A DNA stretch of 64,000 nucleotides from assembly GCA_963737835.1 (NCBI GenBank), contig CAVTUH010000001.1, positions 1,736,001 to 1,800,000 of the forward strand, given 5' to 3'. Numbering within the stretch: position 1 is the stretch's first letter; each line of letters opens with the position of its first letter. A program made the position numbers and the translations under genes. The notes under the pieces are model-generated. The model saw only the letters and a program-made list of their open reading frames with translations. It did no database searches and was not told where the DNA came from. This document shows, piece after piece, positions 46,476 through 55,310 of the stretch. Source of the stretch: Palsa-1248 sp963737835 (lineage in GTDB: Bacteria > Gemmatimonadota > Gemmatimonadetes > Gemmatimonadales > Gemmatimonadaceae).

Positions 46476-48950
46476 GTGCACACCGGGCACTGGAGGCGTT
46501 CGATCGATACACAGCGCGGCACCCTCGTCGGGATCTTTCTCCTGTCATTCGCGACGTTGTTGCTCGAGCTCGCGCTGACTCGCGTGCTGTCGGTCGCGCT
46601 CTGGTACCACTTCGGCTTTCTCGTGATCTCGACCGCACTCCTGGGGTTCGGAGCGGCCGGCGTCACGCTGGCGACCTGGACCCGACTCCGGGAGCGCATC
46701 CCGCTCGGCCGCGCACTTGCCGTGCTATCGTTGGCGTTCGGCGGAGTCACGCTCGCCAGCTTCTGGCTGATGCAGCGGATTCCGTTCGATCCGTTCGCCC
46801 TGTTTGCGGATCGGCGGCAGCTCCTGTACATGCCGATCTACTACCTGACCCTCGCCGCACCATTCTTCTGCTCGGGGCTCGCCATCGCGCTGCTGCTCAC
46901 ACGGCGCACACACGACGTCAACCGCCTGTACGCGTACGACCTTCTGGGCGCGGGAGTGGGCTGCGCGGCGATCGCGCTCGTCATGCCACGCGTGGGCGGG
47001 TCCGGGTCGGTCGTCGTAGCGGCGTCCTGCGGGTTTCTGGCCGCGGCCGCCTTTGGCCTCGATGCGGACCGATCACTATCCGTGATCGCCCTGGCCTGCG
47101 CGGTGGCCTCCCTTGTGCTGGCGTCCGCGGCCGAGCGCGTGCTGCCGATCACGTTGTCGCCCAGCAAGGGGAGATCGAGTCGGGTGCCCCTCTACACAGC
47201 ATGGAACACGTTTTCGCGCATCAATGTGTACGAGTATCCCAACGAGCCTCCAGCCCGTGCACCAAGCCAGCGACTCATCGTCTTCGATCAGGGGACGGCA
47301 TCGACTTCGATCGATGACTTGCGCCCGAACATTCGCCACTATTTGGAACAGCCGCCGGACAGTACCGACTTCGACTCCTGGTTCGCCTACGTGGGCAAGC
47401 CACATCCGCGTGTCCTCATCATCGGGTCCGGTGCCGGACAGGAAGTGCTGGAAGGCCTCGAGTATGGCGCGTCCTCGATCACAGCGGTCGAGATCAACCC
47501 CATCATCGTCGACGTGGTCACGCACCGCATGCATGACTACTGGGGCGATCTCTTTGCGCAGCCTGGCGTACATCTCATCAACAGCGAGGGCCGGAGCTTC
47601 GTCCGCCGGTCGCACGACTCGTACGACCTCCTCATCTCGGAGCATACGATCAGCAACGCCGCGGTGGCGTCGGGCGCGCTCGGCCTGACCGAAAACTACG
47701 TGCTCACGCTGGAGGCATTCGAGGACTACTTCGATCACCTCACGTCCGACGGGCTCATCTTCTTTACACGGCCGGAGGCGCAGATTCCACGCCTCTTCGC
47801 GACGGCGCGGGAGCTGTTCGCCCAGCGTGGCCTCGACCACGTTGCGGACCATCTCATCGCGTTTCGGCAAGCGAACGAGCCAGAACTCATCAAGGTCGGG
47901 CGCAAAGCATTCGTCGCTGGCTTCGCGCTCAAGAAATCAGCTTTCACGCGCGCAGAAGTCAATGAGATCACGCGTCGGCTGCGCGCGACGCCCGGTGGCA
48001 CTGGACCAAATGGCGTGGAGCTACTGTATACCCCATTCGGCATCGGCCGGAACACGATCTACGACTCACTGCTGACGGCGCCGGACGTGCATGCGGTGTA
48101 CCGCGCGACCCCGGTCCAGTTGGAACCGGCCACGGATGATCGGCCCTTCTTCAACCAGCACGCACGCTGGTCCAGCATCGGACCGAGCACCATCCGGGAC
48201 GTGTTCACCCAGAAGAAAATGGGACGGATGGCACTGGAAGATCGACCGGTCGCGGAAGTCACACTGCTCGTGCTGTTGGCGCAGTCAATGCTGGTCGCAG
48301 CCGCGTTGATCCTGCTGCCATTGGCCGGCTTTGCGCGACGGGGCCTCCAAGTCGCTGACCGTTGGCGATATCTCGCTTACTTCGGCGCGCTGGGAATCGG
48401 GTTCATCTTCGTCGAGATCGCCCTGTTACAACGGTTCACATTGTTTCTGGGCCAGCCGGTGTACACGCTCGCGGTCGTACTAGCCGGGCTGCTGGTGTTC
48501 GCCGGCGTGGGAGCAGCACTTGCCGGCCGGGCGCGGACGTCACCCCAACGTGCCCTCGGGCCGATCCTACTCGCAGTGATTGTCACGTTGATGGCCACTG
48601 CGCTGCTCACTCCGTCGATCTTTGCCGCGGCGTTGGGCTTGCCGCTGCCTGTCCGTGCCGTCATCGGGTTCCTCTTGATCGCGCCTGTGGGAATCGCACT
48701 CGGCATGCCCTTTCCGACCGGACTCCGTATCGTGTCTGCGGACGCCGCCCCGATCGTACCCTGGGCCTGGGGCGTAAATGGCTTCTTCACCGTGATTGGC
48801 TCGGTCGCCGCCGTGATCCTGGGGATGGCATTTGGGTTCACCGCGGTCCTGGAGGTGGCCGGGCTGTGTTATCTCGTGGCCCTGATGGCGCTCGCGGGTC
48901 GCCCTGCGGGCGCAACCGCGCAAGGCAGGAACGCAGTAACGGCCGGGTGA
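46476..48950 (+). CDS. membrane-embedded spermidine synthase-like protein
   Basis: About 824 residues. Seven or so hydrophobic segments at the start (TLVGIFLLSFATLLLELALT, FLVISTALLGFGAAGVTLAT) are followed by a soluble spermine/spermidine synthase-like methyltransferase fold near 300-580 (PRVLIIGSGAGQEVLEGLE, ITAVEINPIIVDVV, YDLLISEHTISNA) and then seven more membrane helices. This layout is a known large family with unknown substrate; it is not expected to make spermidine. The start is uncertain: the open frame begins at 46284, but the leader is shadow-like. GTG at 46476 is the last start before the first helix. Confidence 0.75.
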   Translation: MHTGHWRRSIDTQRGTLVGIFLLSFATLLLELALTRVLSVALWYHFGFLVISTALLGFGAAGVTLATWTRLRERIPLGRALAVLSLAFGGVTLASFWLMQRIPFDPFALFADRRQLLYMPIYYLTLAAPFFCSGLAIALLLTRRTHDVNRLYAYDLLGAGVGCAAIALVMPRVGGSGSVVVAASCGFLAAAAFGLDADRSLSVIALACAVASLVLASAAERVLPITLSPSKGRSSRVPLYTAWNTFSRINVYEYPNEPPARAPSQRLIVFDQGTASTSIDDLRPNIRHYLEQPPDSTDFDSWFAYVGKPHPRVLIIGSGAGQEVLEGLEYGASSITAVEINPIIVDVVTHRMHDYWGDLFAQPGVHLINSEGRSFVRRSHDSYDLLISEHTISNAAVASGALGLTENYVLTLEAFEDYFDHLTSDGLIFFTRPEAQIPRLFATARELFAQRGLDHVADHLIAFRQANEPELIKVGRKAFVAGFALKKSAFTRAEVNEITRRLRATPGGTGPNGVELLYTPFGIGRNTIYDSLLTAPDVHAVYRATPVQLEPATDDRPFFNQHARWSSIGPSTIRDVFTQKKMGRMALEDRPVAEVTLLVLLAQSMLVAAALILLPLAGFARRGLQVADRWRYLAYFGALGIGFIFVEIALLQRFTLFLGQPVYTLAVVLAGLLVFAGVGAALAGRARTSPQRALGPILLAVIVTLMATALLTPSIFAAALGLPLPVRAVIGFLLIAPVGIALGMPFPTGLRIVSADAAPIVPWAWGVNGFFTVIGSVAAVILGMAFGFTAVLEVAGLCYLVALMALAGRPAGATAQGRNAVTAG

Positions 48951-48982
48951 AGGGATGGGCCTGAAGAGCCCCTTGCAGAGAG

Positions 48983-49054
48983 CAGAAAGTAGACCGGGTC
49001 GTTGTCTACTTTCTACTTTCTGTGCTTCTACTTTCTCGGGCGCGTTAGCGCCCG
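48983..49054. repeat. CTACTTT heptad palindrome followed by GGGCGCGTTAGCGCCC palindrome
   Basis: The left arm CAGAAAGTAGAC (48983-48994) is matched by GTCTACTTTCT (49004-49014), and CTACTTT units continue to 49035 with 7-bp steps. A perfect palindrome, GGGCGCGTTAGCGCCC (about 49038-49053), follows. The latter is the same as at 3749-3766. It contains the TAA stop of the minus-strand gene. The whole lies between two converging genes. Confidence 0.7.
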
Positions 49055-49761
49055 CCGCCGCCCGCGGCGTCCGCCATAGCTGGGCTATCCGCCCAGTGCG
49101 GAACCTCGACCACCAACTGCACGCCGCCGGCGTCAGTGAACGGAATTGACAACGGCCCAACCTGCTGGCCCGCGCCGAGGGCGAATTGCCCCACGGATGC
49201 ACCCGGGCAGTAGATCATGAGGTGGGGGTGCCACTGACCGACCGCCTGACTCTGATCTCCCTGATACGTGGCGAGCACCTGGTGTGATGACATCATGTAG
49301 ATCACCGCCGTCGTTTTCGGGTACTTCAGCGTGCCGTGGTGGTATGCCGCGTCCACCTCGCGTTCGATTGCCGTGTTGCTGAGACCACGGGAGCGCAGCT
49401 GGGTTCTCAACATTTCTGCCTGCATCAGTGTGCGAGTGCCCTCCGGATCAAAGCACATCGGAGCCACGACATTAATGCGCGTATCCCGCGAGACCATGCA
49501 GGTCCACCCGGTCGAGCCATCGCGCACCTTCACAAATTGGCCGTCACGCAACGTGTAGACGGCAGCGCCAGCGGTGAGGGACGCGGGCGCCGCGGTGATG
49601 GCAAGGGCGACCTCGTCGGAATCCGCGAGGCGACCCGTGGACGCGGGGGCATGGCGCGAGCTTCCGTCGTCGAAGCGGTCAGCGCGAACGGCCGGGCGGG
49701 ATCCAGGAAGAGCGACAATCCCCAACGGCAAGGCATATGCGACGAAGCGAAGGCTCGTCAT
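49045..49761 (-). CDS. hypothetical secreted protein
   Basis: 238 residues from ATG at 49761 with AGGAG 8 bp upstream. A signal peptide is likely (MTSLRFVAYALPLGIVALPG). The mature part includes AVYTLRDGQFVKVRDGSTGW, then TCMVSRDTRINVVAPMCFDP with two Cys, and YMMSSHQVLATYQGD. The end, after VEVPHWADSPAMA, is Gly-rich and the stop TAA lies inside the GGGCGCGTTAGCGCCC palindrome. No family is recognised. It follows the anti-sigma gene by 20 bp and may belong to its operon. Confidence 0.65.
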   Translation of the reverse strand: MTSLRFVAYALPLGIVALPGSRPAVRADRFDDGSSRHAPASTGRLADSDEVALAITAAPASLTAGAAVYTLRDGQFVKVRDGSTGWTCMVSRDTRINVVAPMCFDPEGTRTLMQAEMLRTQLRSRGLSNTAIEREVDAAYHHGTLKYPKTTAVIYMMSSHQVLATYQGDQSQAVGQWHPHLMIYCPGASVGQFALGAGQQVGPLSIPFTDAGGVQLVVEVPHWADSPAMADAAGGGGR

Positions 49762-49781
49762 GGCCGATCTCCTGTGTGCGC

Positions 49782-50502
49782 TCAGAGTGAATTTTGGATT
49801 GCGCGGTCGATCTCGTGAACCTCGATCCGGCCACCGTACTTGAGAATGCGGGCATGTCGCGGCTATCTGCTGGGCTGCGGCCAGGTCCTTTGCGTGGATC
49901 AGGAAGTACCCGTCCACGAAATCACCCGGTGCGACCGATAGGTGGGGCGCCCCCAACCAAACCGCCTGGTGGCGGATGAGCGGCGCTGACGTGATGTACG
50001 CTCCGCCCGGAAGCCCGTCGGCCCATTGTGAATACTCCTCAGCGAGGGCGTGCGTCGACTTGTAGGGCTCGCCGAGACGGAATGTTGAGTCCTCATGCAG
50101 CAACAGCAGAAAGGCCGGCTGCGGGCTCGCGGCTGTGCTCTGCGCGACATCCATTCCCTCGCCAGCGTGGTGCACCCCCAGGCGGTACCCGCCGAGGCCG
50201 GCAAACAGAGCTACGGCAGCAGCAGCCCCCACGATCGCCGCCAGCGCTCGGCTGGACACCGGACGAGAGGACGCGAGGCCGGCGGCAGCGAGTCGCCGGC
50301 GAAACTGGATGCGCGCGTCCGGGGCAGGCTCTGGGGTCACCAAGCTCCCCATCTCCTTCCACAGCCGTTCGTAATCCGCGCGCGCTGCCCGGCAGGCAGG
50401 GCACGATTCAATGTGGGCGAGCACTGCAGGGTCGCCCGGCGCTCTGCCGACGGCGACAGCCTCGATCAGCGTCGCACGGAAGTCGTCGCAACTGACGTGC
50501 AT
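49782..50502 (-). CDS. zinc-finger anti-sigma factor with YCII-like C-terminal domain; frameshift near 49843
   Basis: The start MHVSCDDFRATLIEAV followed by HIESCPACRAARADYERLW gives the HxxxCxxC zinc anti-sigma domain. One membrane helix follows near 85-105 (ALAAIVGAAAAVALFAGLGG). The outer part reads AFLLLLHEDSTFRLGE, EYSQWADGLPGGAYITSAPL, then DFVDGYFLIHAKDLAAAQQI, the pattern of a YCII domain (HxD, G, and a D...GYFL loop). Near 49843 the frame changes: the natural end KYGGRIEVHEIDRAIQNSL lies one base away and stops at 49782. In the single frame the ORF would run into the next gene. It overlaps the sigma gene by 37 bp, as usual for such pairs. Confidence 0.8.
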
Positions 50503-51053
50503 GTGTCCTCGAGCGCGAAATACAACTGACGAAGCTCGTTAATAGCGCGGTGGAGTCGCACTCGCGCCGCGCCGGGCGAGCAACCAACGATCCGACCGAT
50601 CTCTTCGTATCCAAGGCCGTGAAACCGACTCAGCACCAACACCGCCCGGTGCGCCGGAGAAAGCCGAGACAATGCCGCTTCGAGAACGACATGACGGTTT
50701 GCCAGCTCCTCTGAGGGCGGCTCGGAGGCGAGGGTGTCCAACTCCGAATGTCTCTGCCATCTCGCGTGTTGCCGCTGCAAGTCCGAGCACACGTTGTACG
50801 CCAACCGGTAGAGCCAGGTGCGAAACATTGACCGGCCACGAAAAGTCCGTGCGTATCGCCAGACGCGCAGGAAGACCTCCTGCACAATGTCGTCGGCCAA
50901 GTCGGCGTCGTGACTCAGACGGACGCACAGTGCGTGAACAGCCCGATGATGGCGGTCGAAAAGCGTGCCCAGGGCTCCGCCGTCTCCACCCTGCACGGCA
51001 GCCATCAACTGCTCGTCAGATCGCTTTACGAACTGCAGATGCTCGGCCGGCAT
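50466..51053 (-). CDS. ECF sigma-70 family RNA polymerase sigma factor
   Basis: 195 residues. Region 2 is LGTLFDRHHRAVHALCVRLS plus DADLADDIVQEVFLRVWRYA and FRTWLYRLAYNVCSDLQRQ; region 4 is LSPAHRAVLVLSRFHGLGYE and EIGRIVGCSPGAARVRLHRA. This is a group IV (ECF) factor with its cognate zinc anti-sigma overlapping downstream. It probably reads the promoter of its own operon. No clear ECF promoter was found in the 100 bp upstream. The start ATG at 51053 has only a weak ribosome site. Confidence 0.95.
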   Translation of the reverse strand: MPAEHLQFVKRSDEQLMAAVQGGDGGALGTLFDRHHRAVHALCVRLSHDADLADDIVQEVFLRVWRYARTFRGRSMFRTWLYRLAYNVCSDLQRQHARWQRHSELDTLASEPPSEELANRHVVLEAALSRLSPAHRAVLVLSRFHGLGYEEIGRIVGCSPGAARVRLHRAINELRQLYFALEDTCTSVATTSVRR

Positions 51054-51154
51054 TTCACAGATTAGACCATAGGTGGCGGGTCATCTGTTACAACGCCGGT
51101 CTGCCGAGGACACCTCAATGCCCGTCACCCGGTGTCCCGCCACGCCATTCGCCG

Positions 51155-52133
51155 CTACGTCCGTTTTCTCACCATGACGGAGAAGGCACCGAAGTCGTAG
51201 ATCACGATGCCGTTGTCAGCTGTGCCCGTCACGGTGCCGCGTCCAATGGCATGGACCGCGTCTCGTAAGCGAAGCAGCAGCGCGGGGTTGGACACCGCAA
51301 TGTTGTGCGCCGTCAGGAGCTTGTGCAGTCGGGGCACGAGCGTCGCCAGCCGATCTGCCGAACGCGTGAAGGCTGCGAAGTCGGCCCCTCGAGCGAACAC
51401 GAAGATGGGCCCCTCGTAGAACGTGTCGCCTGTAAAGAGCTCCCCGCGCTCGGCGTCGAACAACGCGACGGCATCGGGTGCGTGCCCAGGAATGTGCAAC
51501 ACCGCGAGCTGTCGGCCGCCGAGCGCGATCACCGAGCCGTCGGCGACCGTTTGCGTGATGCGGAACGGGCGGATCCGATAGCTTCCCGTATCGAAGCCGG
51601 CTGGTGGCGGGGCGCAGAAATGATCGGCAGTGACCTCGGCGGCGACGGCCGCATGCGGGTACCCAGCGGCGTTGTCCCGGGTGTACGGCGTGTCGAGCCC
51701 GAGAATCCGATCGAATTCCCAGTTGTCGCCGATATGGTCAGTGTGCGTGTGCGAGTTCATCACCTCGATCGGGAGCTGTGTCAGCTGCTGGACCACCGCG
51801 CGGATATCCGCAATGCCCATACCGGTATCGAAGAGCAGCGCGCGATCGGTGCCGACGATCAGGTATGAGAATGACCTCCTCCCACTGATGCGGCTCGTAG
51901 ATGGCGTACACGCCGGGATCGACCTGGTACACCTCGAACCACGTCGAACGTACCGAGATTCGGGTGAGGGACGCGTACTGCGGCCTTGGCTGGCCCGCGC
52001 ACCACTTTGGCGTACGCAATGTCTCCTCTGTCGGGCCGCTCGCGATGGACGGAGCGTCTTGTCCCGATCGATAGCCCCCGGCGGTCGAGGCGGCCGCCAA
52101 AAGGGCCAGGGAAAGAGCGGCGGCACAGTGCAT
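51155..52133 (-). pseudogene. MBL-fold hydrolase, frame broken near 51872
   Basis: The first part, from ATG at 52133, reads MHCAAALSLALLAAASTAGG (signal peptide), then QYASLTRISVRSTWFEVYQV and DPGVYAIYEPHQWEEV. Near 51872 homology goes to the next frame, SYLIVGTDRALLFDTGMGIA, which holds the core: NSHTHTDHIGDNWEFD (HxHxDH metal site), IPGHAPDAVALFD (third His) and LFTGDTFYEGP. One extra base explains the break. Intact length would be about 325 residues. It is a secreted metallo-beta-lactamase-fold enzyme; substrate unknown. Confidence 0.85.
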
Positions 52134-52249
52134 CAGAGAACGACGCTCACGAGGGAATGATGGCGGCCGCCGCGAGTGCCTCGAGACACACGAATCGACC
52201 CTCCAGCCTGCAATACGGGAGCTCCAGCACCCGAACCTCCTCGCCGACC

Positions 52250-54466
52250 CTACTGCGACCGCTGCTGTGCAGCGTAGCCCTGACGCTGCAGGTCGATCAG
52301 GTAGGCATGGATCGCATCCACGTCGGCGGGGCTGACAAGATCGCCGAACTTCTCCATGCCCTGAGACGCCAGCGTGCCGTTCAACACGATGTCCTTGAAG
52401 GCGGCGTGAAGAGGCGGGGTCAGCTTGCGCAGGTCCGGCGTCACGCTGGGCCCGAACACGTGGCAGCGGCTGCACTGCTCGATGAACTTGCTCTCGCCGC
52501 GCTCGAGCTCGGCCCGACTCGCCTTGCTCGGGGGCGGCGCCGGAAACGGCTCCGCCGGCCGAAGCGGCGGCATCGGTACGGGCCCTCCATCCAGTTTGAA
52601 CACCAGGATTCGATTCTCGTTGCTGTACGTGTGCTCAGCGCTGCCAGGCGGGATGGGCCCCATCGTCATGACACTCCCACCGTATCCCGCCTGCACGGCG
52701 ACGTACTGCACTCCATTGACCGCATAGGTGATTGGCGCGGCCATCATATGACTGCCGGTCGCGATTGCCTTGAGCTCGCGACCACTGTCCGCGCTGTATG
52801 CGGCGAGGTCGCCGGTGCTGTGACCCTGAAACACGAGGTTGCCGGCAGTGCTCAGGATGCCCCCCTCCGGTCGAAACGTTCCCGAAGAGACGTCGTGCTC
52901 CCAGACCGCCGCCTGCGCCACAGGATCCCAGGCCCGGATGAACTCGCGCACCAGTTTCTGGCCCGGCCGCTGTGCACGAACCGCTTCGAGATCGGGGAGG
53001 GGTCCATAGAGTGACTTGATCGAAGCGGGATCGTAGCCGTCGTCCGGGGTGATCATCCCGATCGTGAACGTGCCATTCACGTACTTCATCCTTCCACCAT
53101 TGCTCTCGAGATCGAAGAGCAGGTTCCCCATGTCGATGACGGGAATGTAGACGAGCTTCGTCTGCGGGTCGTACGACATTGGCTGCCAGGTGTGCGCGCC
53201 GACGGCGGATGGGTAAATGTCACTCGGCTTGCCGTAGTAGTCGGCGTGGGGCGTGAGTGTCGGCCGCCCCGTTTTCGGGTCGACTCCTGACGCCCAGTTG
53301 ACGAAGGCGAAGTTCTTCGCTGAAAGAAGCTCACCCGTCTTGCGGTCCAGGACGTAGAAAAACCCGTTCTTGTTGGCCTGCATGATCACGTGCCGAGTCT
53401 TTCCATCGATCACCAGGTCCGCCAACGTCAGCTTTTGCGACGCGTCGTAGTCCCACTTGTCGCCCGGTGTGGCCTGGTAGTACCAGGCCATCCTGCCGCT
53501 ATCAGGATTGACAGCCAGGATCGAGCAGGCAAAGAGCATGTCACCGTTGCCGGCGCCGAGCTTCCGCACGTCGTACGGCGCGGCGTTGCCGGTACCGAAA
53601 TAGAGAAGATTGAGATCGGGGTCGTAGCTCATCCCGTCCCAAACGGTGGCGCCGCCTGCAAACTCGGCACTACGCCCCTGCGCCCAGCTCTTCGCCGCCA
53701 ACTCGAGCTCCGGATGCTCGAGCGGTTTGCCGGGTGCGGGAGGGACCGTGAAGAAGCGCCACTTGAGCGCGCCGCTCGCCAGGTCGTACGCCGACACGTA
53801 GCCACGCACGGCGCCGCGATCCATGTCGCCGCCGCTGTTCCCGATGACGACGACGTTGTGGGCGACGATTGGAGCGCCGGTGCTGGAATACGAGCGGTCG
53901 TGATCGACGAAAGTGTCGACCGCCCAGATCTCCTTCCCGGTTGCCGCATCGAGGGCGTGCAGCCGACCGTCCACTGACGCGACGTAGACGCGCCCCTGCC
54001 AGACGGCTACCCCGCGGTTGACGGCGTCGCAGCACGGATTGCGGATGTACGCGTCCGCCACGTGAGGATCGAATCGCCAGATCTCTTTGCCTGTGGCCGC
54101 ATCGATCGCGTACACGATGCCGACGTAGCCGGAGGTGTACATCACCCCATCCACCACAATCGGCGTCGCCTCCTGGCCACGCGAGGTGCCGAGGTCATAG
54201 GCCCACGCAAATCCGAGTCGGCCGACGTTGTCCTTGTCGATCGAGGCGAGCGGCGAGAAATAGTCCTGGCGCCCGTCACGTCCGAGGGTGAGCCAGTTCT
54301 CGGGGTTCTGATCTCCGGCGGCGAGCCGCGCCGCCGTCACATCGCCGGGCGTGTGCGAGGCGCGCGTGCAGCCGATCAACGTTCCCGCCAGCGAAACTGA
54401 CGCGAGTACACAACCGGCGGCGCGCAAAACAACGCGTGCCCCGCCCGCAGTTCTTGCACCGACCAC
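52250..54466 (-). CDS. PQQ-dependent alcohol dehydrogenase with C-terminal cytochrome c domain
   Basis: 738 residues from GTG at 54466; ATG at 54502 also works but lies inside a repeat palindrome. A lipoprotein-type signal ends in LIGC near residue 33. The eight-bladed PQQ propeller shows ENWLTLGRDGRQDYFSPLA, RNPCCDAVNRGVAVW (adjacent Cys pair typical of this family), WDGMSYDPDLNLLYFGTGNA and repeated W-docking blades. The C-terminal domain has heme c motif CSRCH near 665. This makes it a quinohemoprotein that oxidises alcohols in the periplasm. No PQQ synthesis or substrate-specific partner genes are in the window. Confidence 0.93.
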   Translation of the reverse strand: MVGARTAGGARVVLRAAGCVLASVSLAGTLIGCTRASHTPGDVTAARLAAGDQNPENWLTLGRDGRQDYFSPLASIDKDNVGRLGFAWAYDLGTSRGQEATPIVVDGVMYTSGYVGIVYAIDAATGKEIWRFDPHVADAYIRNPCCDAVNRGVAVWQGRVYVASVDGRLHALDAATGKEIWAVDTFVDHDRSYSSTGAPIVAHNVVVIGNSGGDMDRGAVRGYVSAYDLASGALKWRFFTVPPAPGKPLEHPELELAAKSWAQGRSAEFAGGATVWDGMSYDPDLNLLYFGTGNAAPYDVRKLGAGNGDMLFACSILAVNPDSGRMAWYYQATPGDKWDYDASQKLTLADLVIDGKTRHVIMQANKNGFFYVLDRKTGELLSAKNFAFVNWASGVDPKTGRPTLTPHADYYGKPSDIYPSAVGAHTWQPMSYDPQTKLVYIPVIDMGNLLFDLESNGGRMKYVNGTFTIGMITPDDGYDPASIKSLYGPLPDLEAVRAQRPGQKLVREFIRAWDPVAQAAVWEHDVSSGTFRPEGGILSTAGNLVFQGHSTGDLAAYSADSGRELKAIATGSHMMAAPITYAVNGVQYVAVQAGYGGSVMTMGPIPPGSAEHTYSNENRILVFKLDGGPVPMPPLRPAEPFPAPPPSKASRAELERGESKFIEQCSRCHVFGPSVTPDLRKLTPPLHAAFKDIVLNGTLASQGMEKFGDLVSPADVDAIHAYLIDLQRQGYAAQQRSQ

Positions 54467-54488
54467 ATGGTCTCTGTGGACAGGCGGG

Positions 54489-54513
54489 TAGGGGCGACGC
54501 ATGCGGCGCCCGC
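54489..54513. repeat. GGGGCGACGCA palindrome
   Basis: TAGGGGCGACGCA and TGCGGCGCCC lie over the upstream start region of the PQQ dehydrogenase gene (minus strand). One mismatch in the right arm compared with the other copies. Confidence 0.7.
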
Positions 54514-54800
54514 CAGTCAGTCGTGAACGCCACGCCCTCGCAGCAATGCAGGATCCCATCGTCTTCCACCCCTTGTGAAGGCGTTCTCTCCAAGCCAGCG
54601 CCATTCGGCCATATGCTCAGGCCACTCCGACCCACCGGCCCTTGACCAGCCATCGACTGAGCCCAACAGTCAAGAAGTTGCGTCCAAACGCCGCCGCCGA
54701 TAGATCCTGGATCGGGTGAGCCACCTGCAATGGCCGGGCGTGGCGCGTCGGATTGGCCTGCGCGGTTCGGGCTACCCCGACCCCGCACCGGGATGGCCCT

Positions 54801-55310
54801 TTGTCCTTTCTCATCATCCGACCCGCAGTGTTGGCGGACCTGCCACAACTCACGGAGATCTACAACCACTACGTGGTGAACGCGCACACCACGTTCGACG
54901 TGCGGCCCTTCTCTGTCGAGCAACGGGTCGCCTGGTTTCACGACCACGCTGATGGACGGCGCCACCGTCTGCTCGTTGCGGAAGACGCCACCGGTCATCT
55001 CGTCGGATATGCGGGGACCGGGCCGTTTCGCCCTAAGGAAGCGTACGAGACGACGGTCGAAGCTACCATCACCTGCCGCCCTGAGGCGACCGGGAGAGGC
55101 ATCGGGACCCAGCTCTATCGAGAGCTGTTTCCCCTGATCGAAGCGGAGGACGTGCGTTGCATTGTCGCCGGGATCGCGCAGCCCAATCCGGCATCGAACG
55201 CCCTCCACGAGCGGTTCGGCTTCAACGCCATCGGCACATTCCCCGAAGTCGGCCGCAAGTTCGGCAGGTACTGGGACGTGCTGTGGATGATGAGGCGAAG
55301 GGCTCAATAG
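54801..55310 (+). CDS. GNAT N-acetyltransferase, phosphinothricin-acetyltransferase-like
   Basis: 169 residues from TTG at 54801 (TTG at 54753 also open; no ATG). The body reads IRPAVLADLPQLTEIYNHYV, STFDV-like TTFDVRPFSVEQRVAWF, then VEATITCRPEATGRGIGTQL, which contains the acetyl-CoA loop RxxGxG (GRGIGTQL), and IVAGIAQPNPASNALHERFG plus RYWDVLWM. The family transfers acetyl groups to small amines such as methionine sulfone or phosphinothricin. The last 7 bp overlap the converging peptidase gene. Confidence 0.9.
   Translation: MSFLIIRPAVLADLPQLTEIYNHYVVNAHTTFDVRPFSVEQRVAWFHDHADGRRHRLLVAEDATGHLVGYAGTGPFRPKEAYETTVEATITCRPEATGRGIGTQLYRELFPLIEAEDVRCIVAGIAQPNPASNALHERFGFNAIGTFPEVGRKFGRYWDVLWMMRRRAQ

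Noticed and set aside
49045..50502. Single 485-residue anti-sigma fusion protein.
   Set aside because: The join lies at a frameshift; the natural YCII-like end is in the next frame and the second half has its own ATG, AGGAG and signal peptide.
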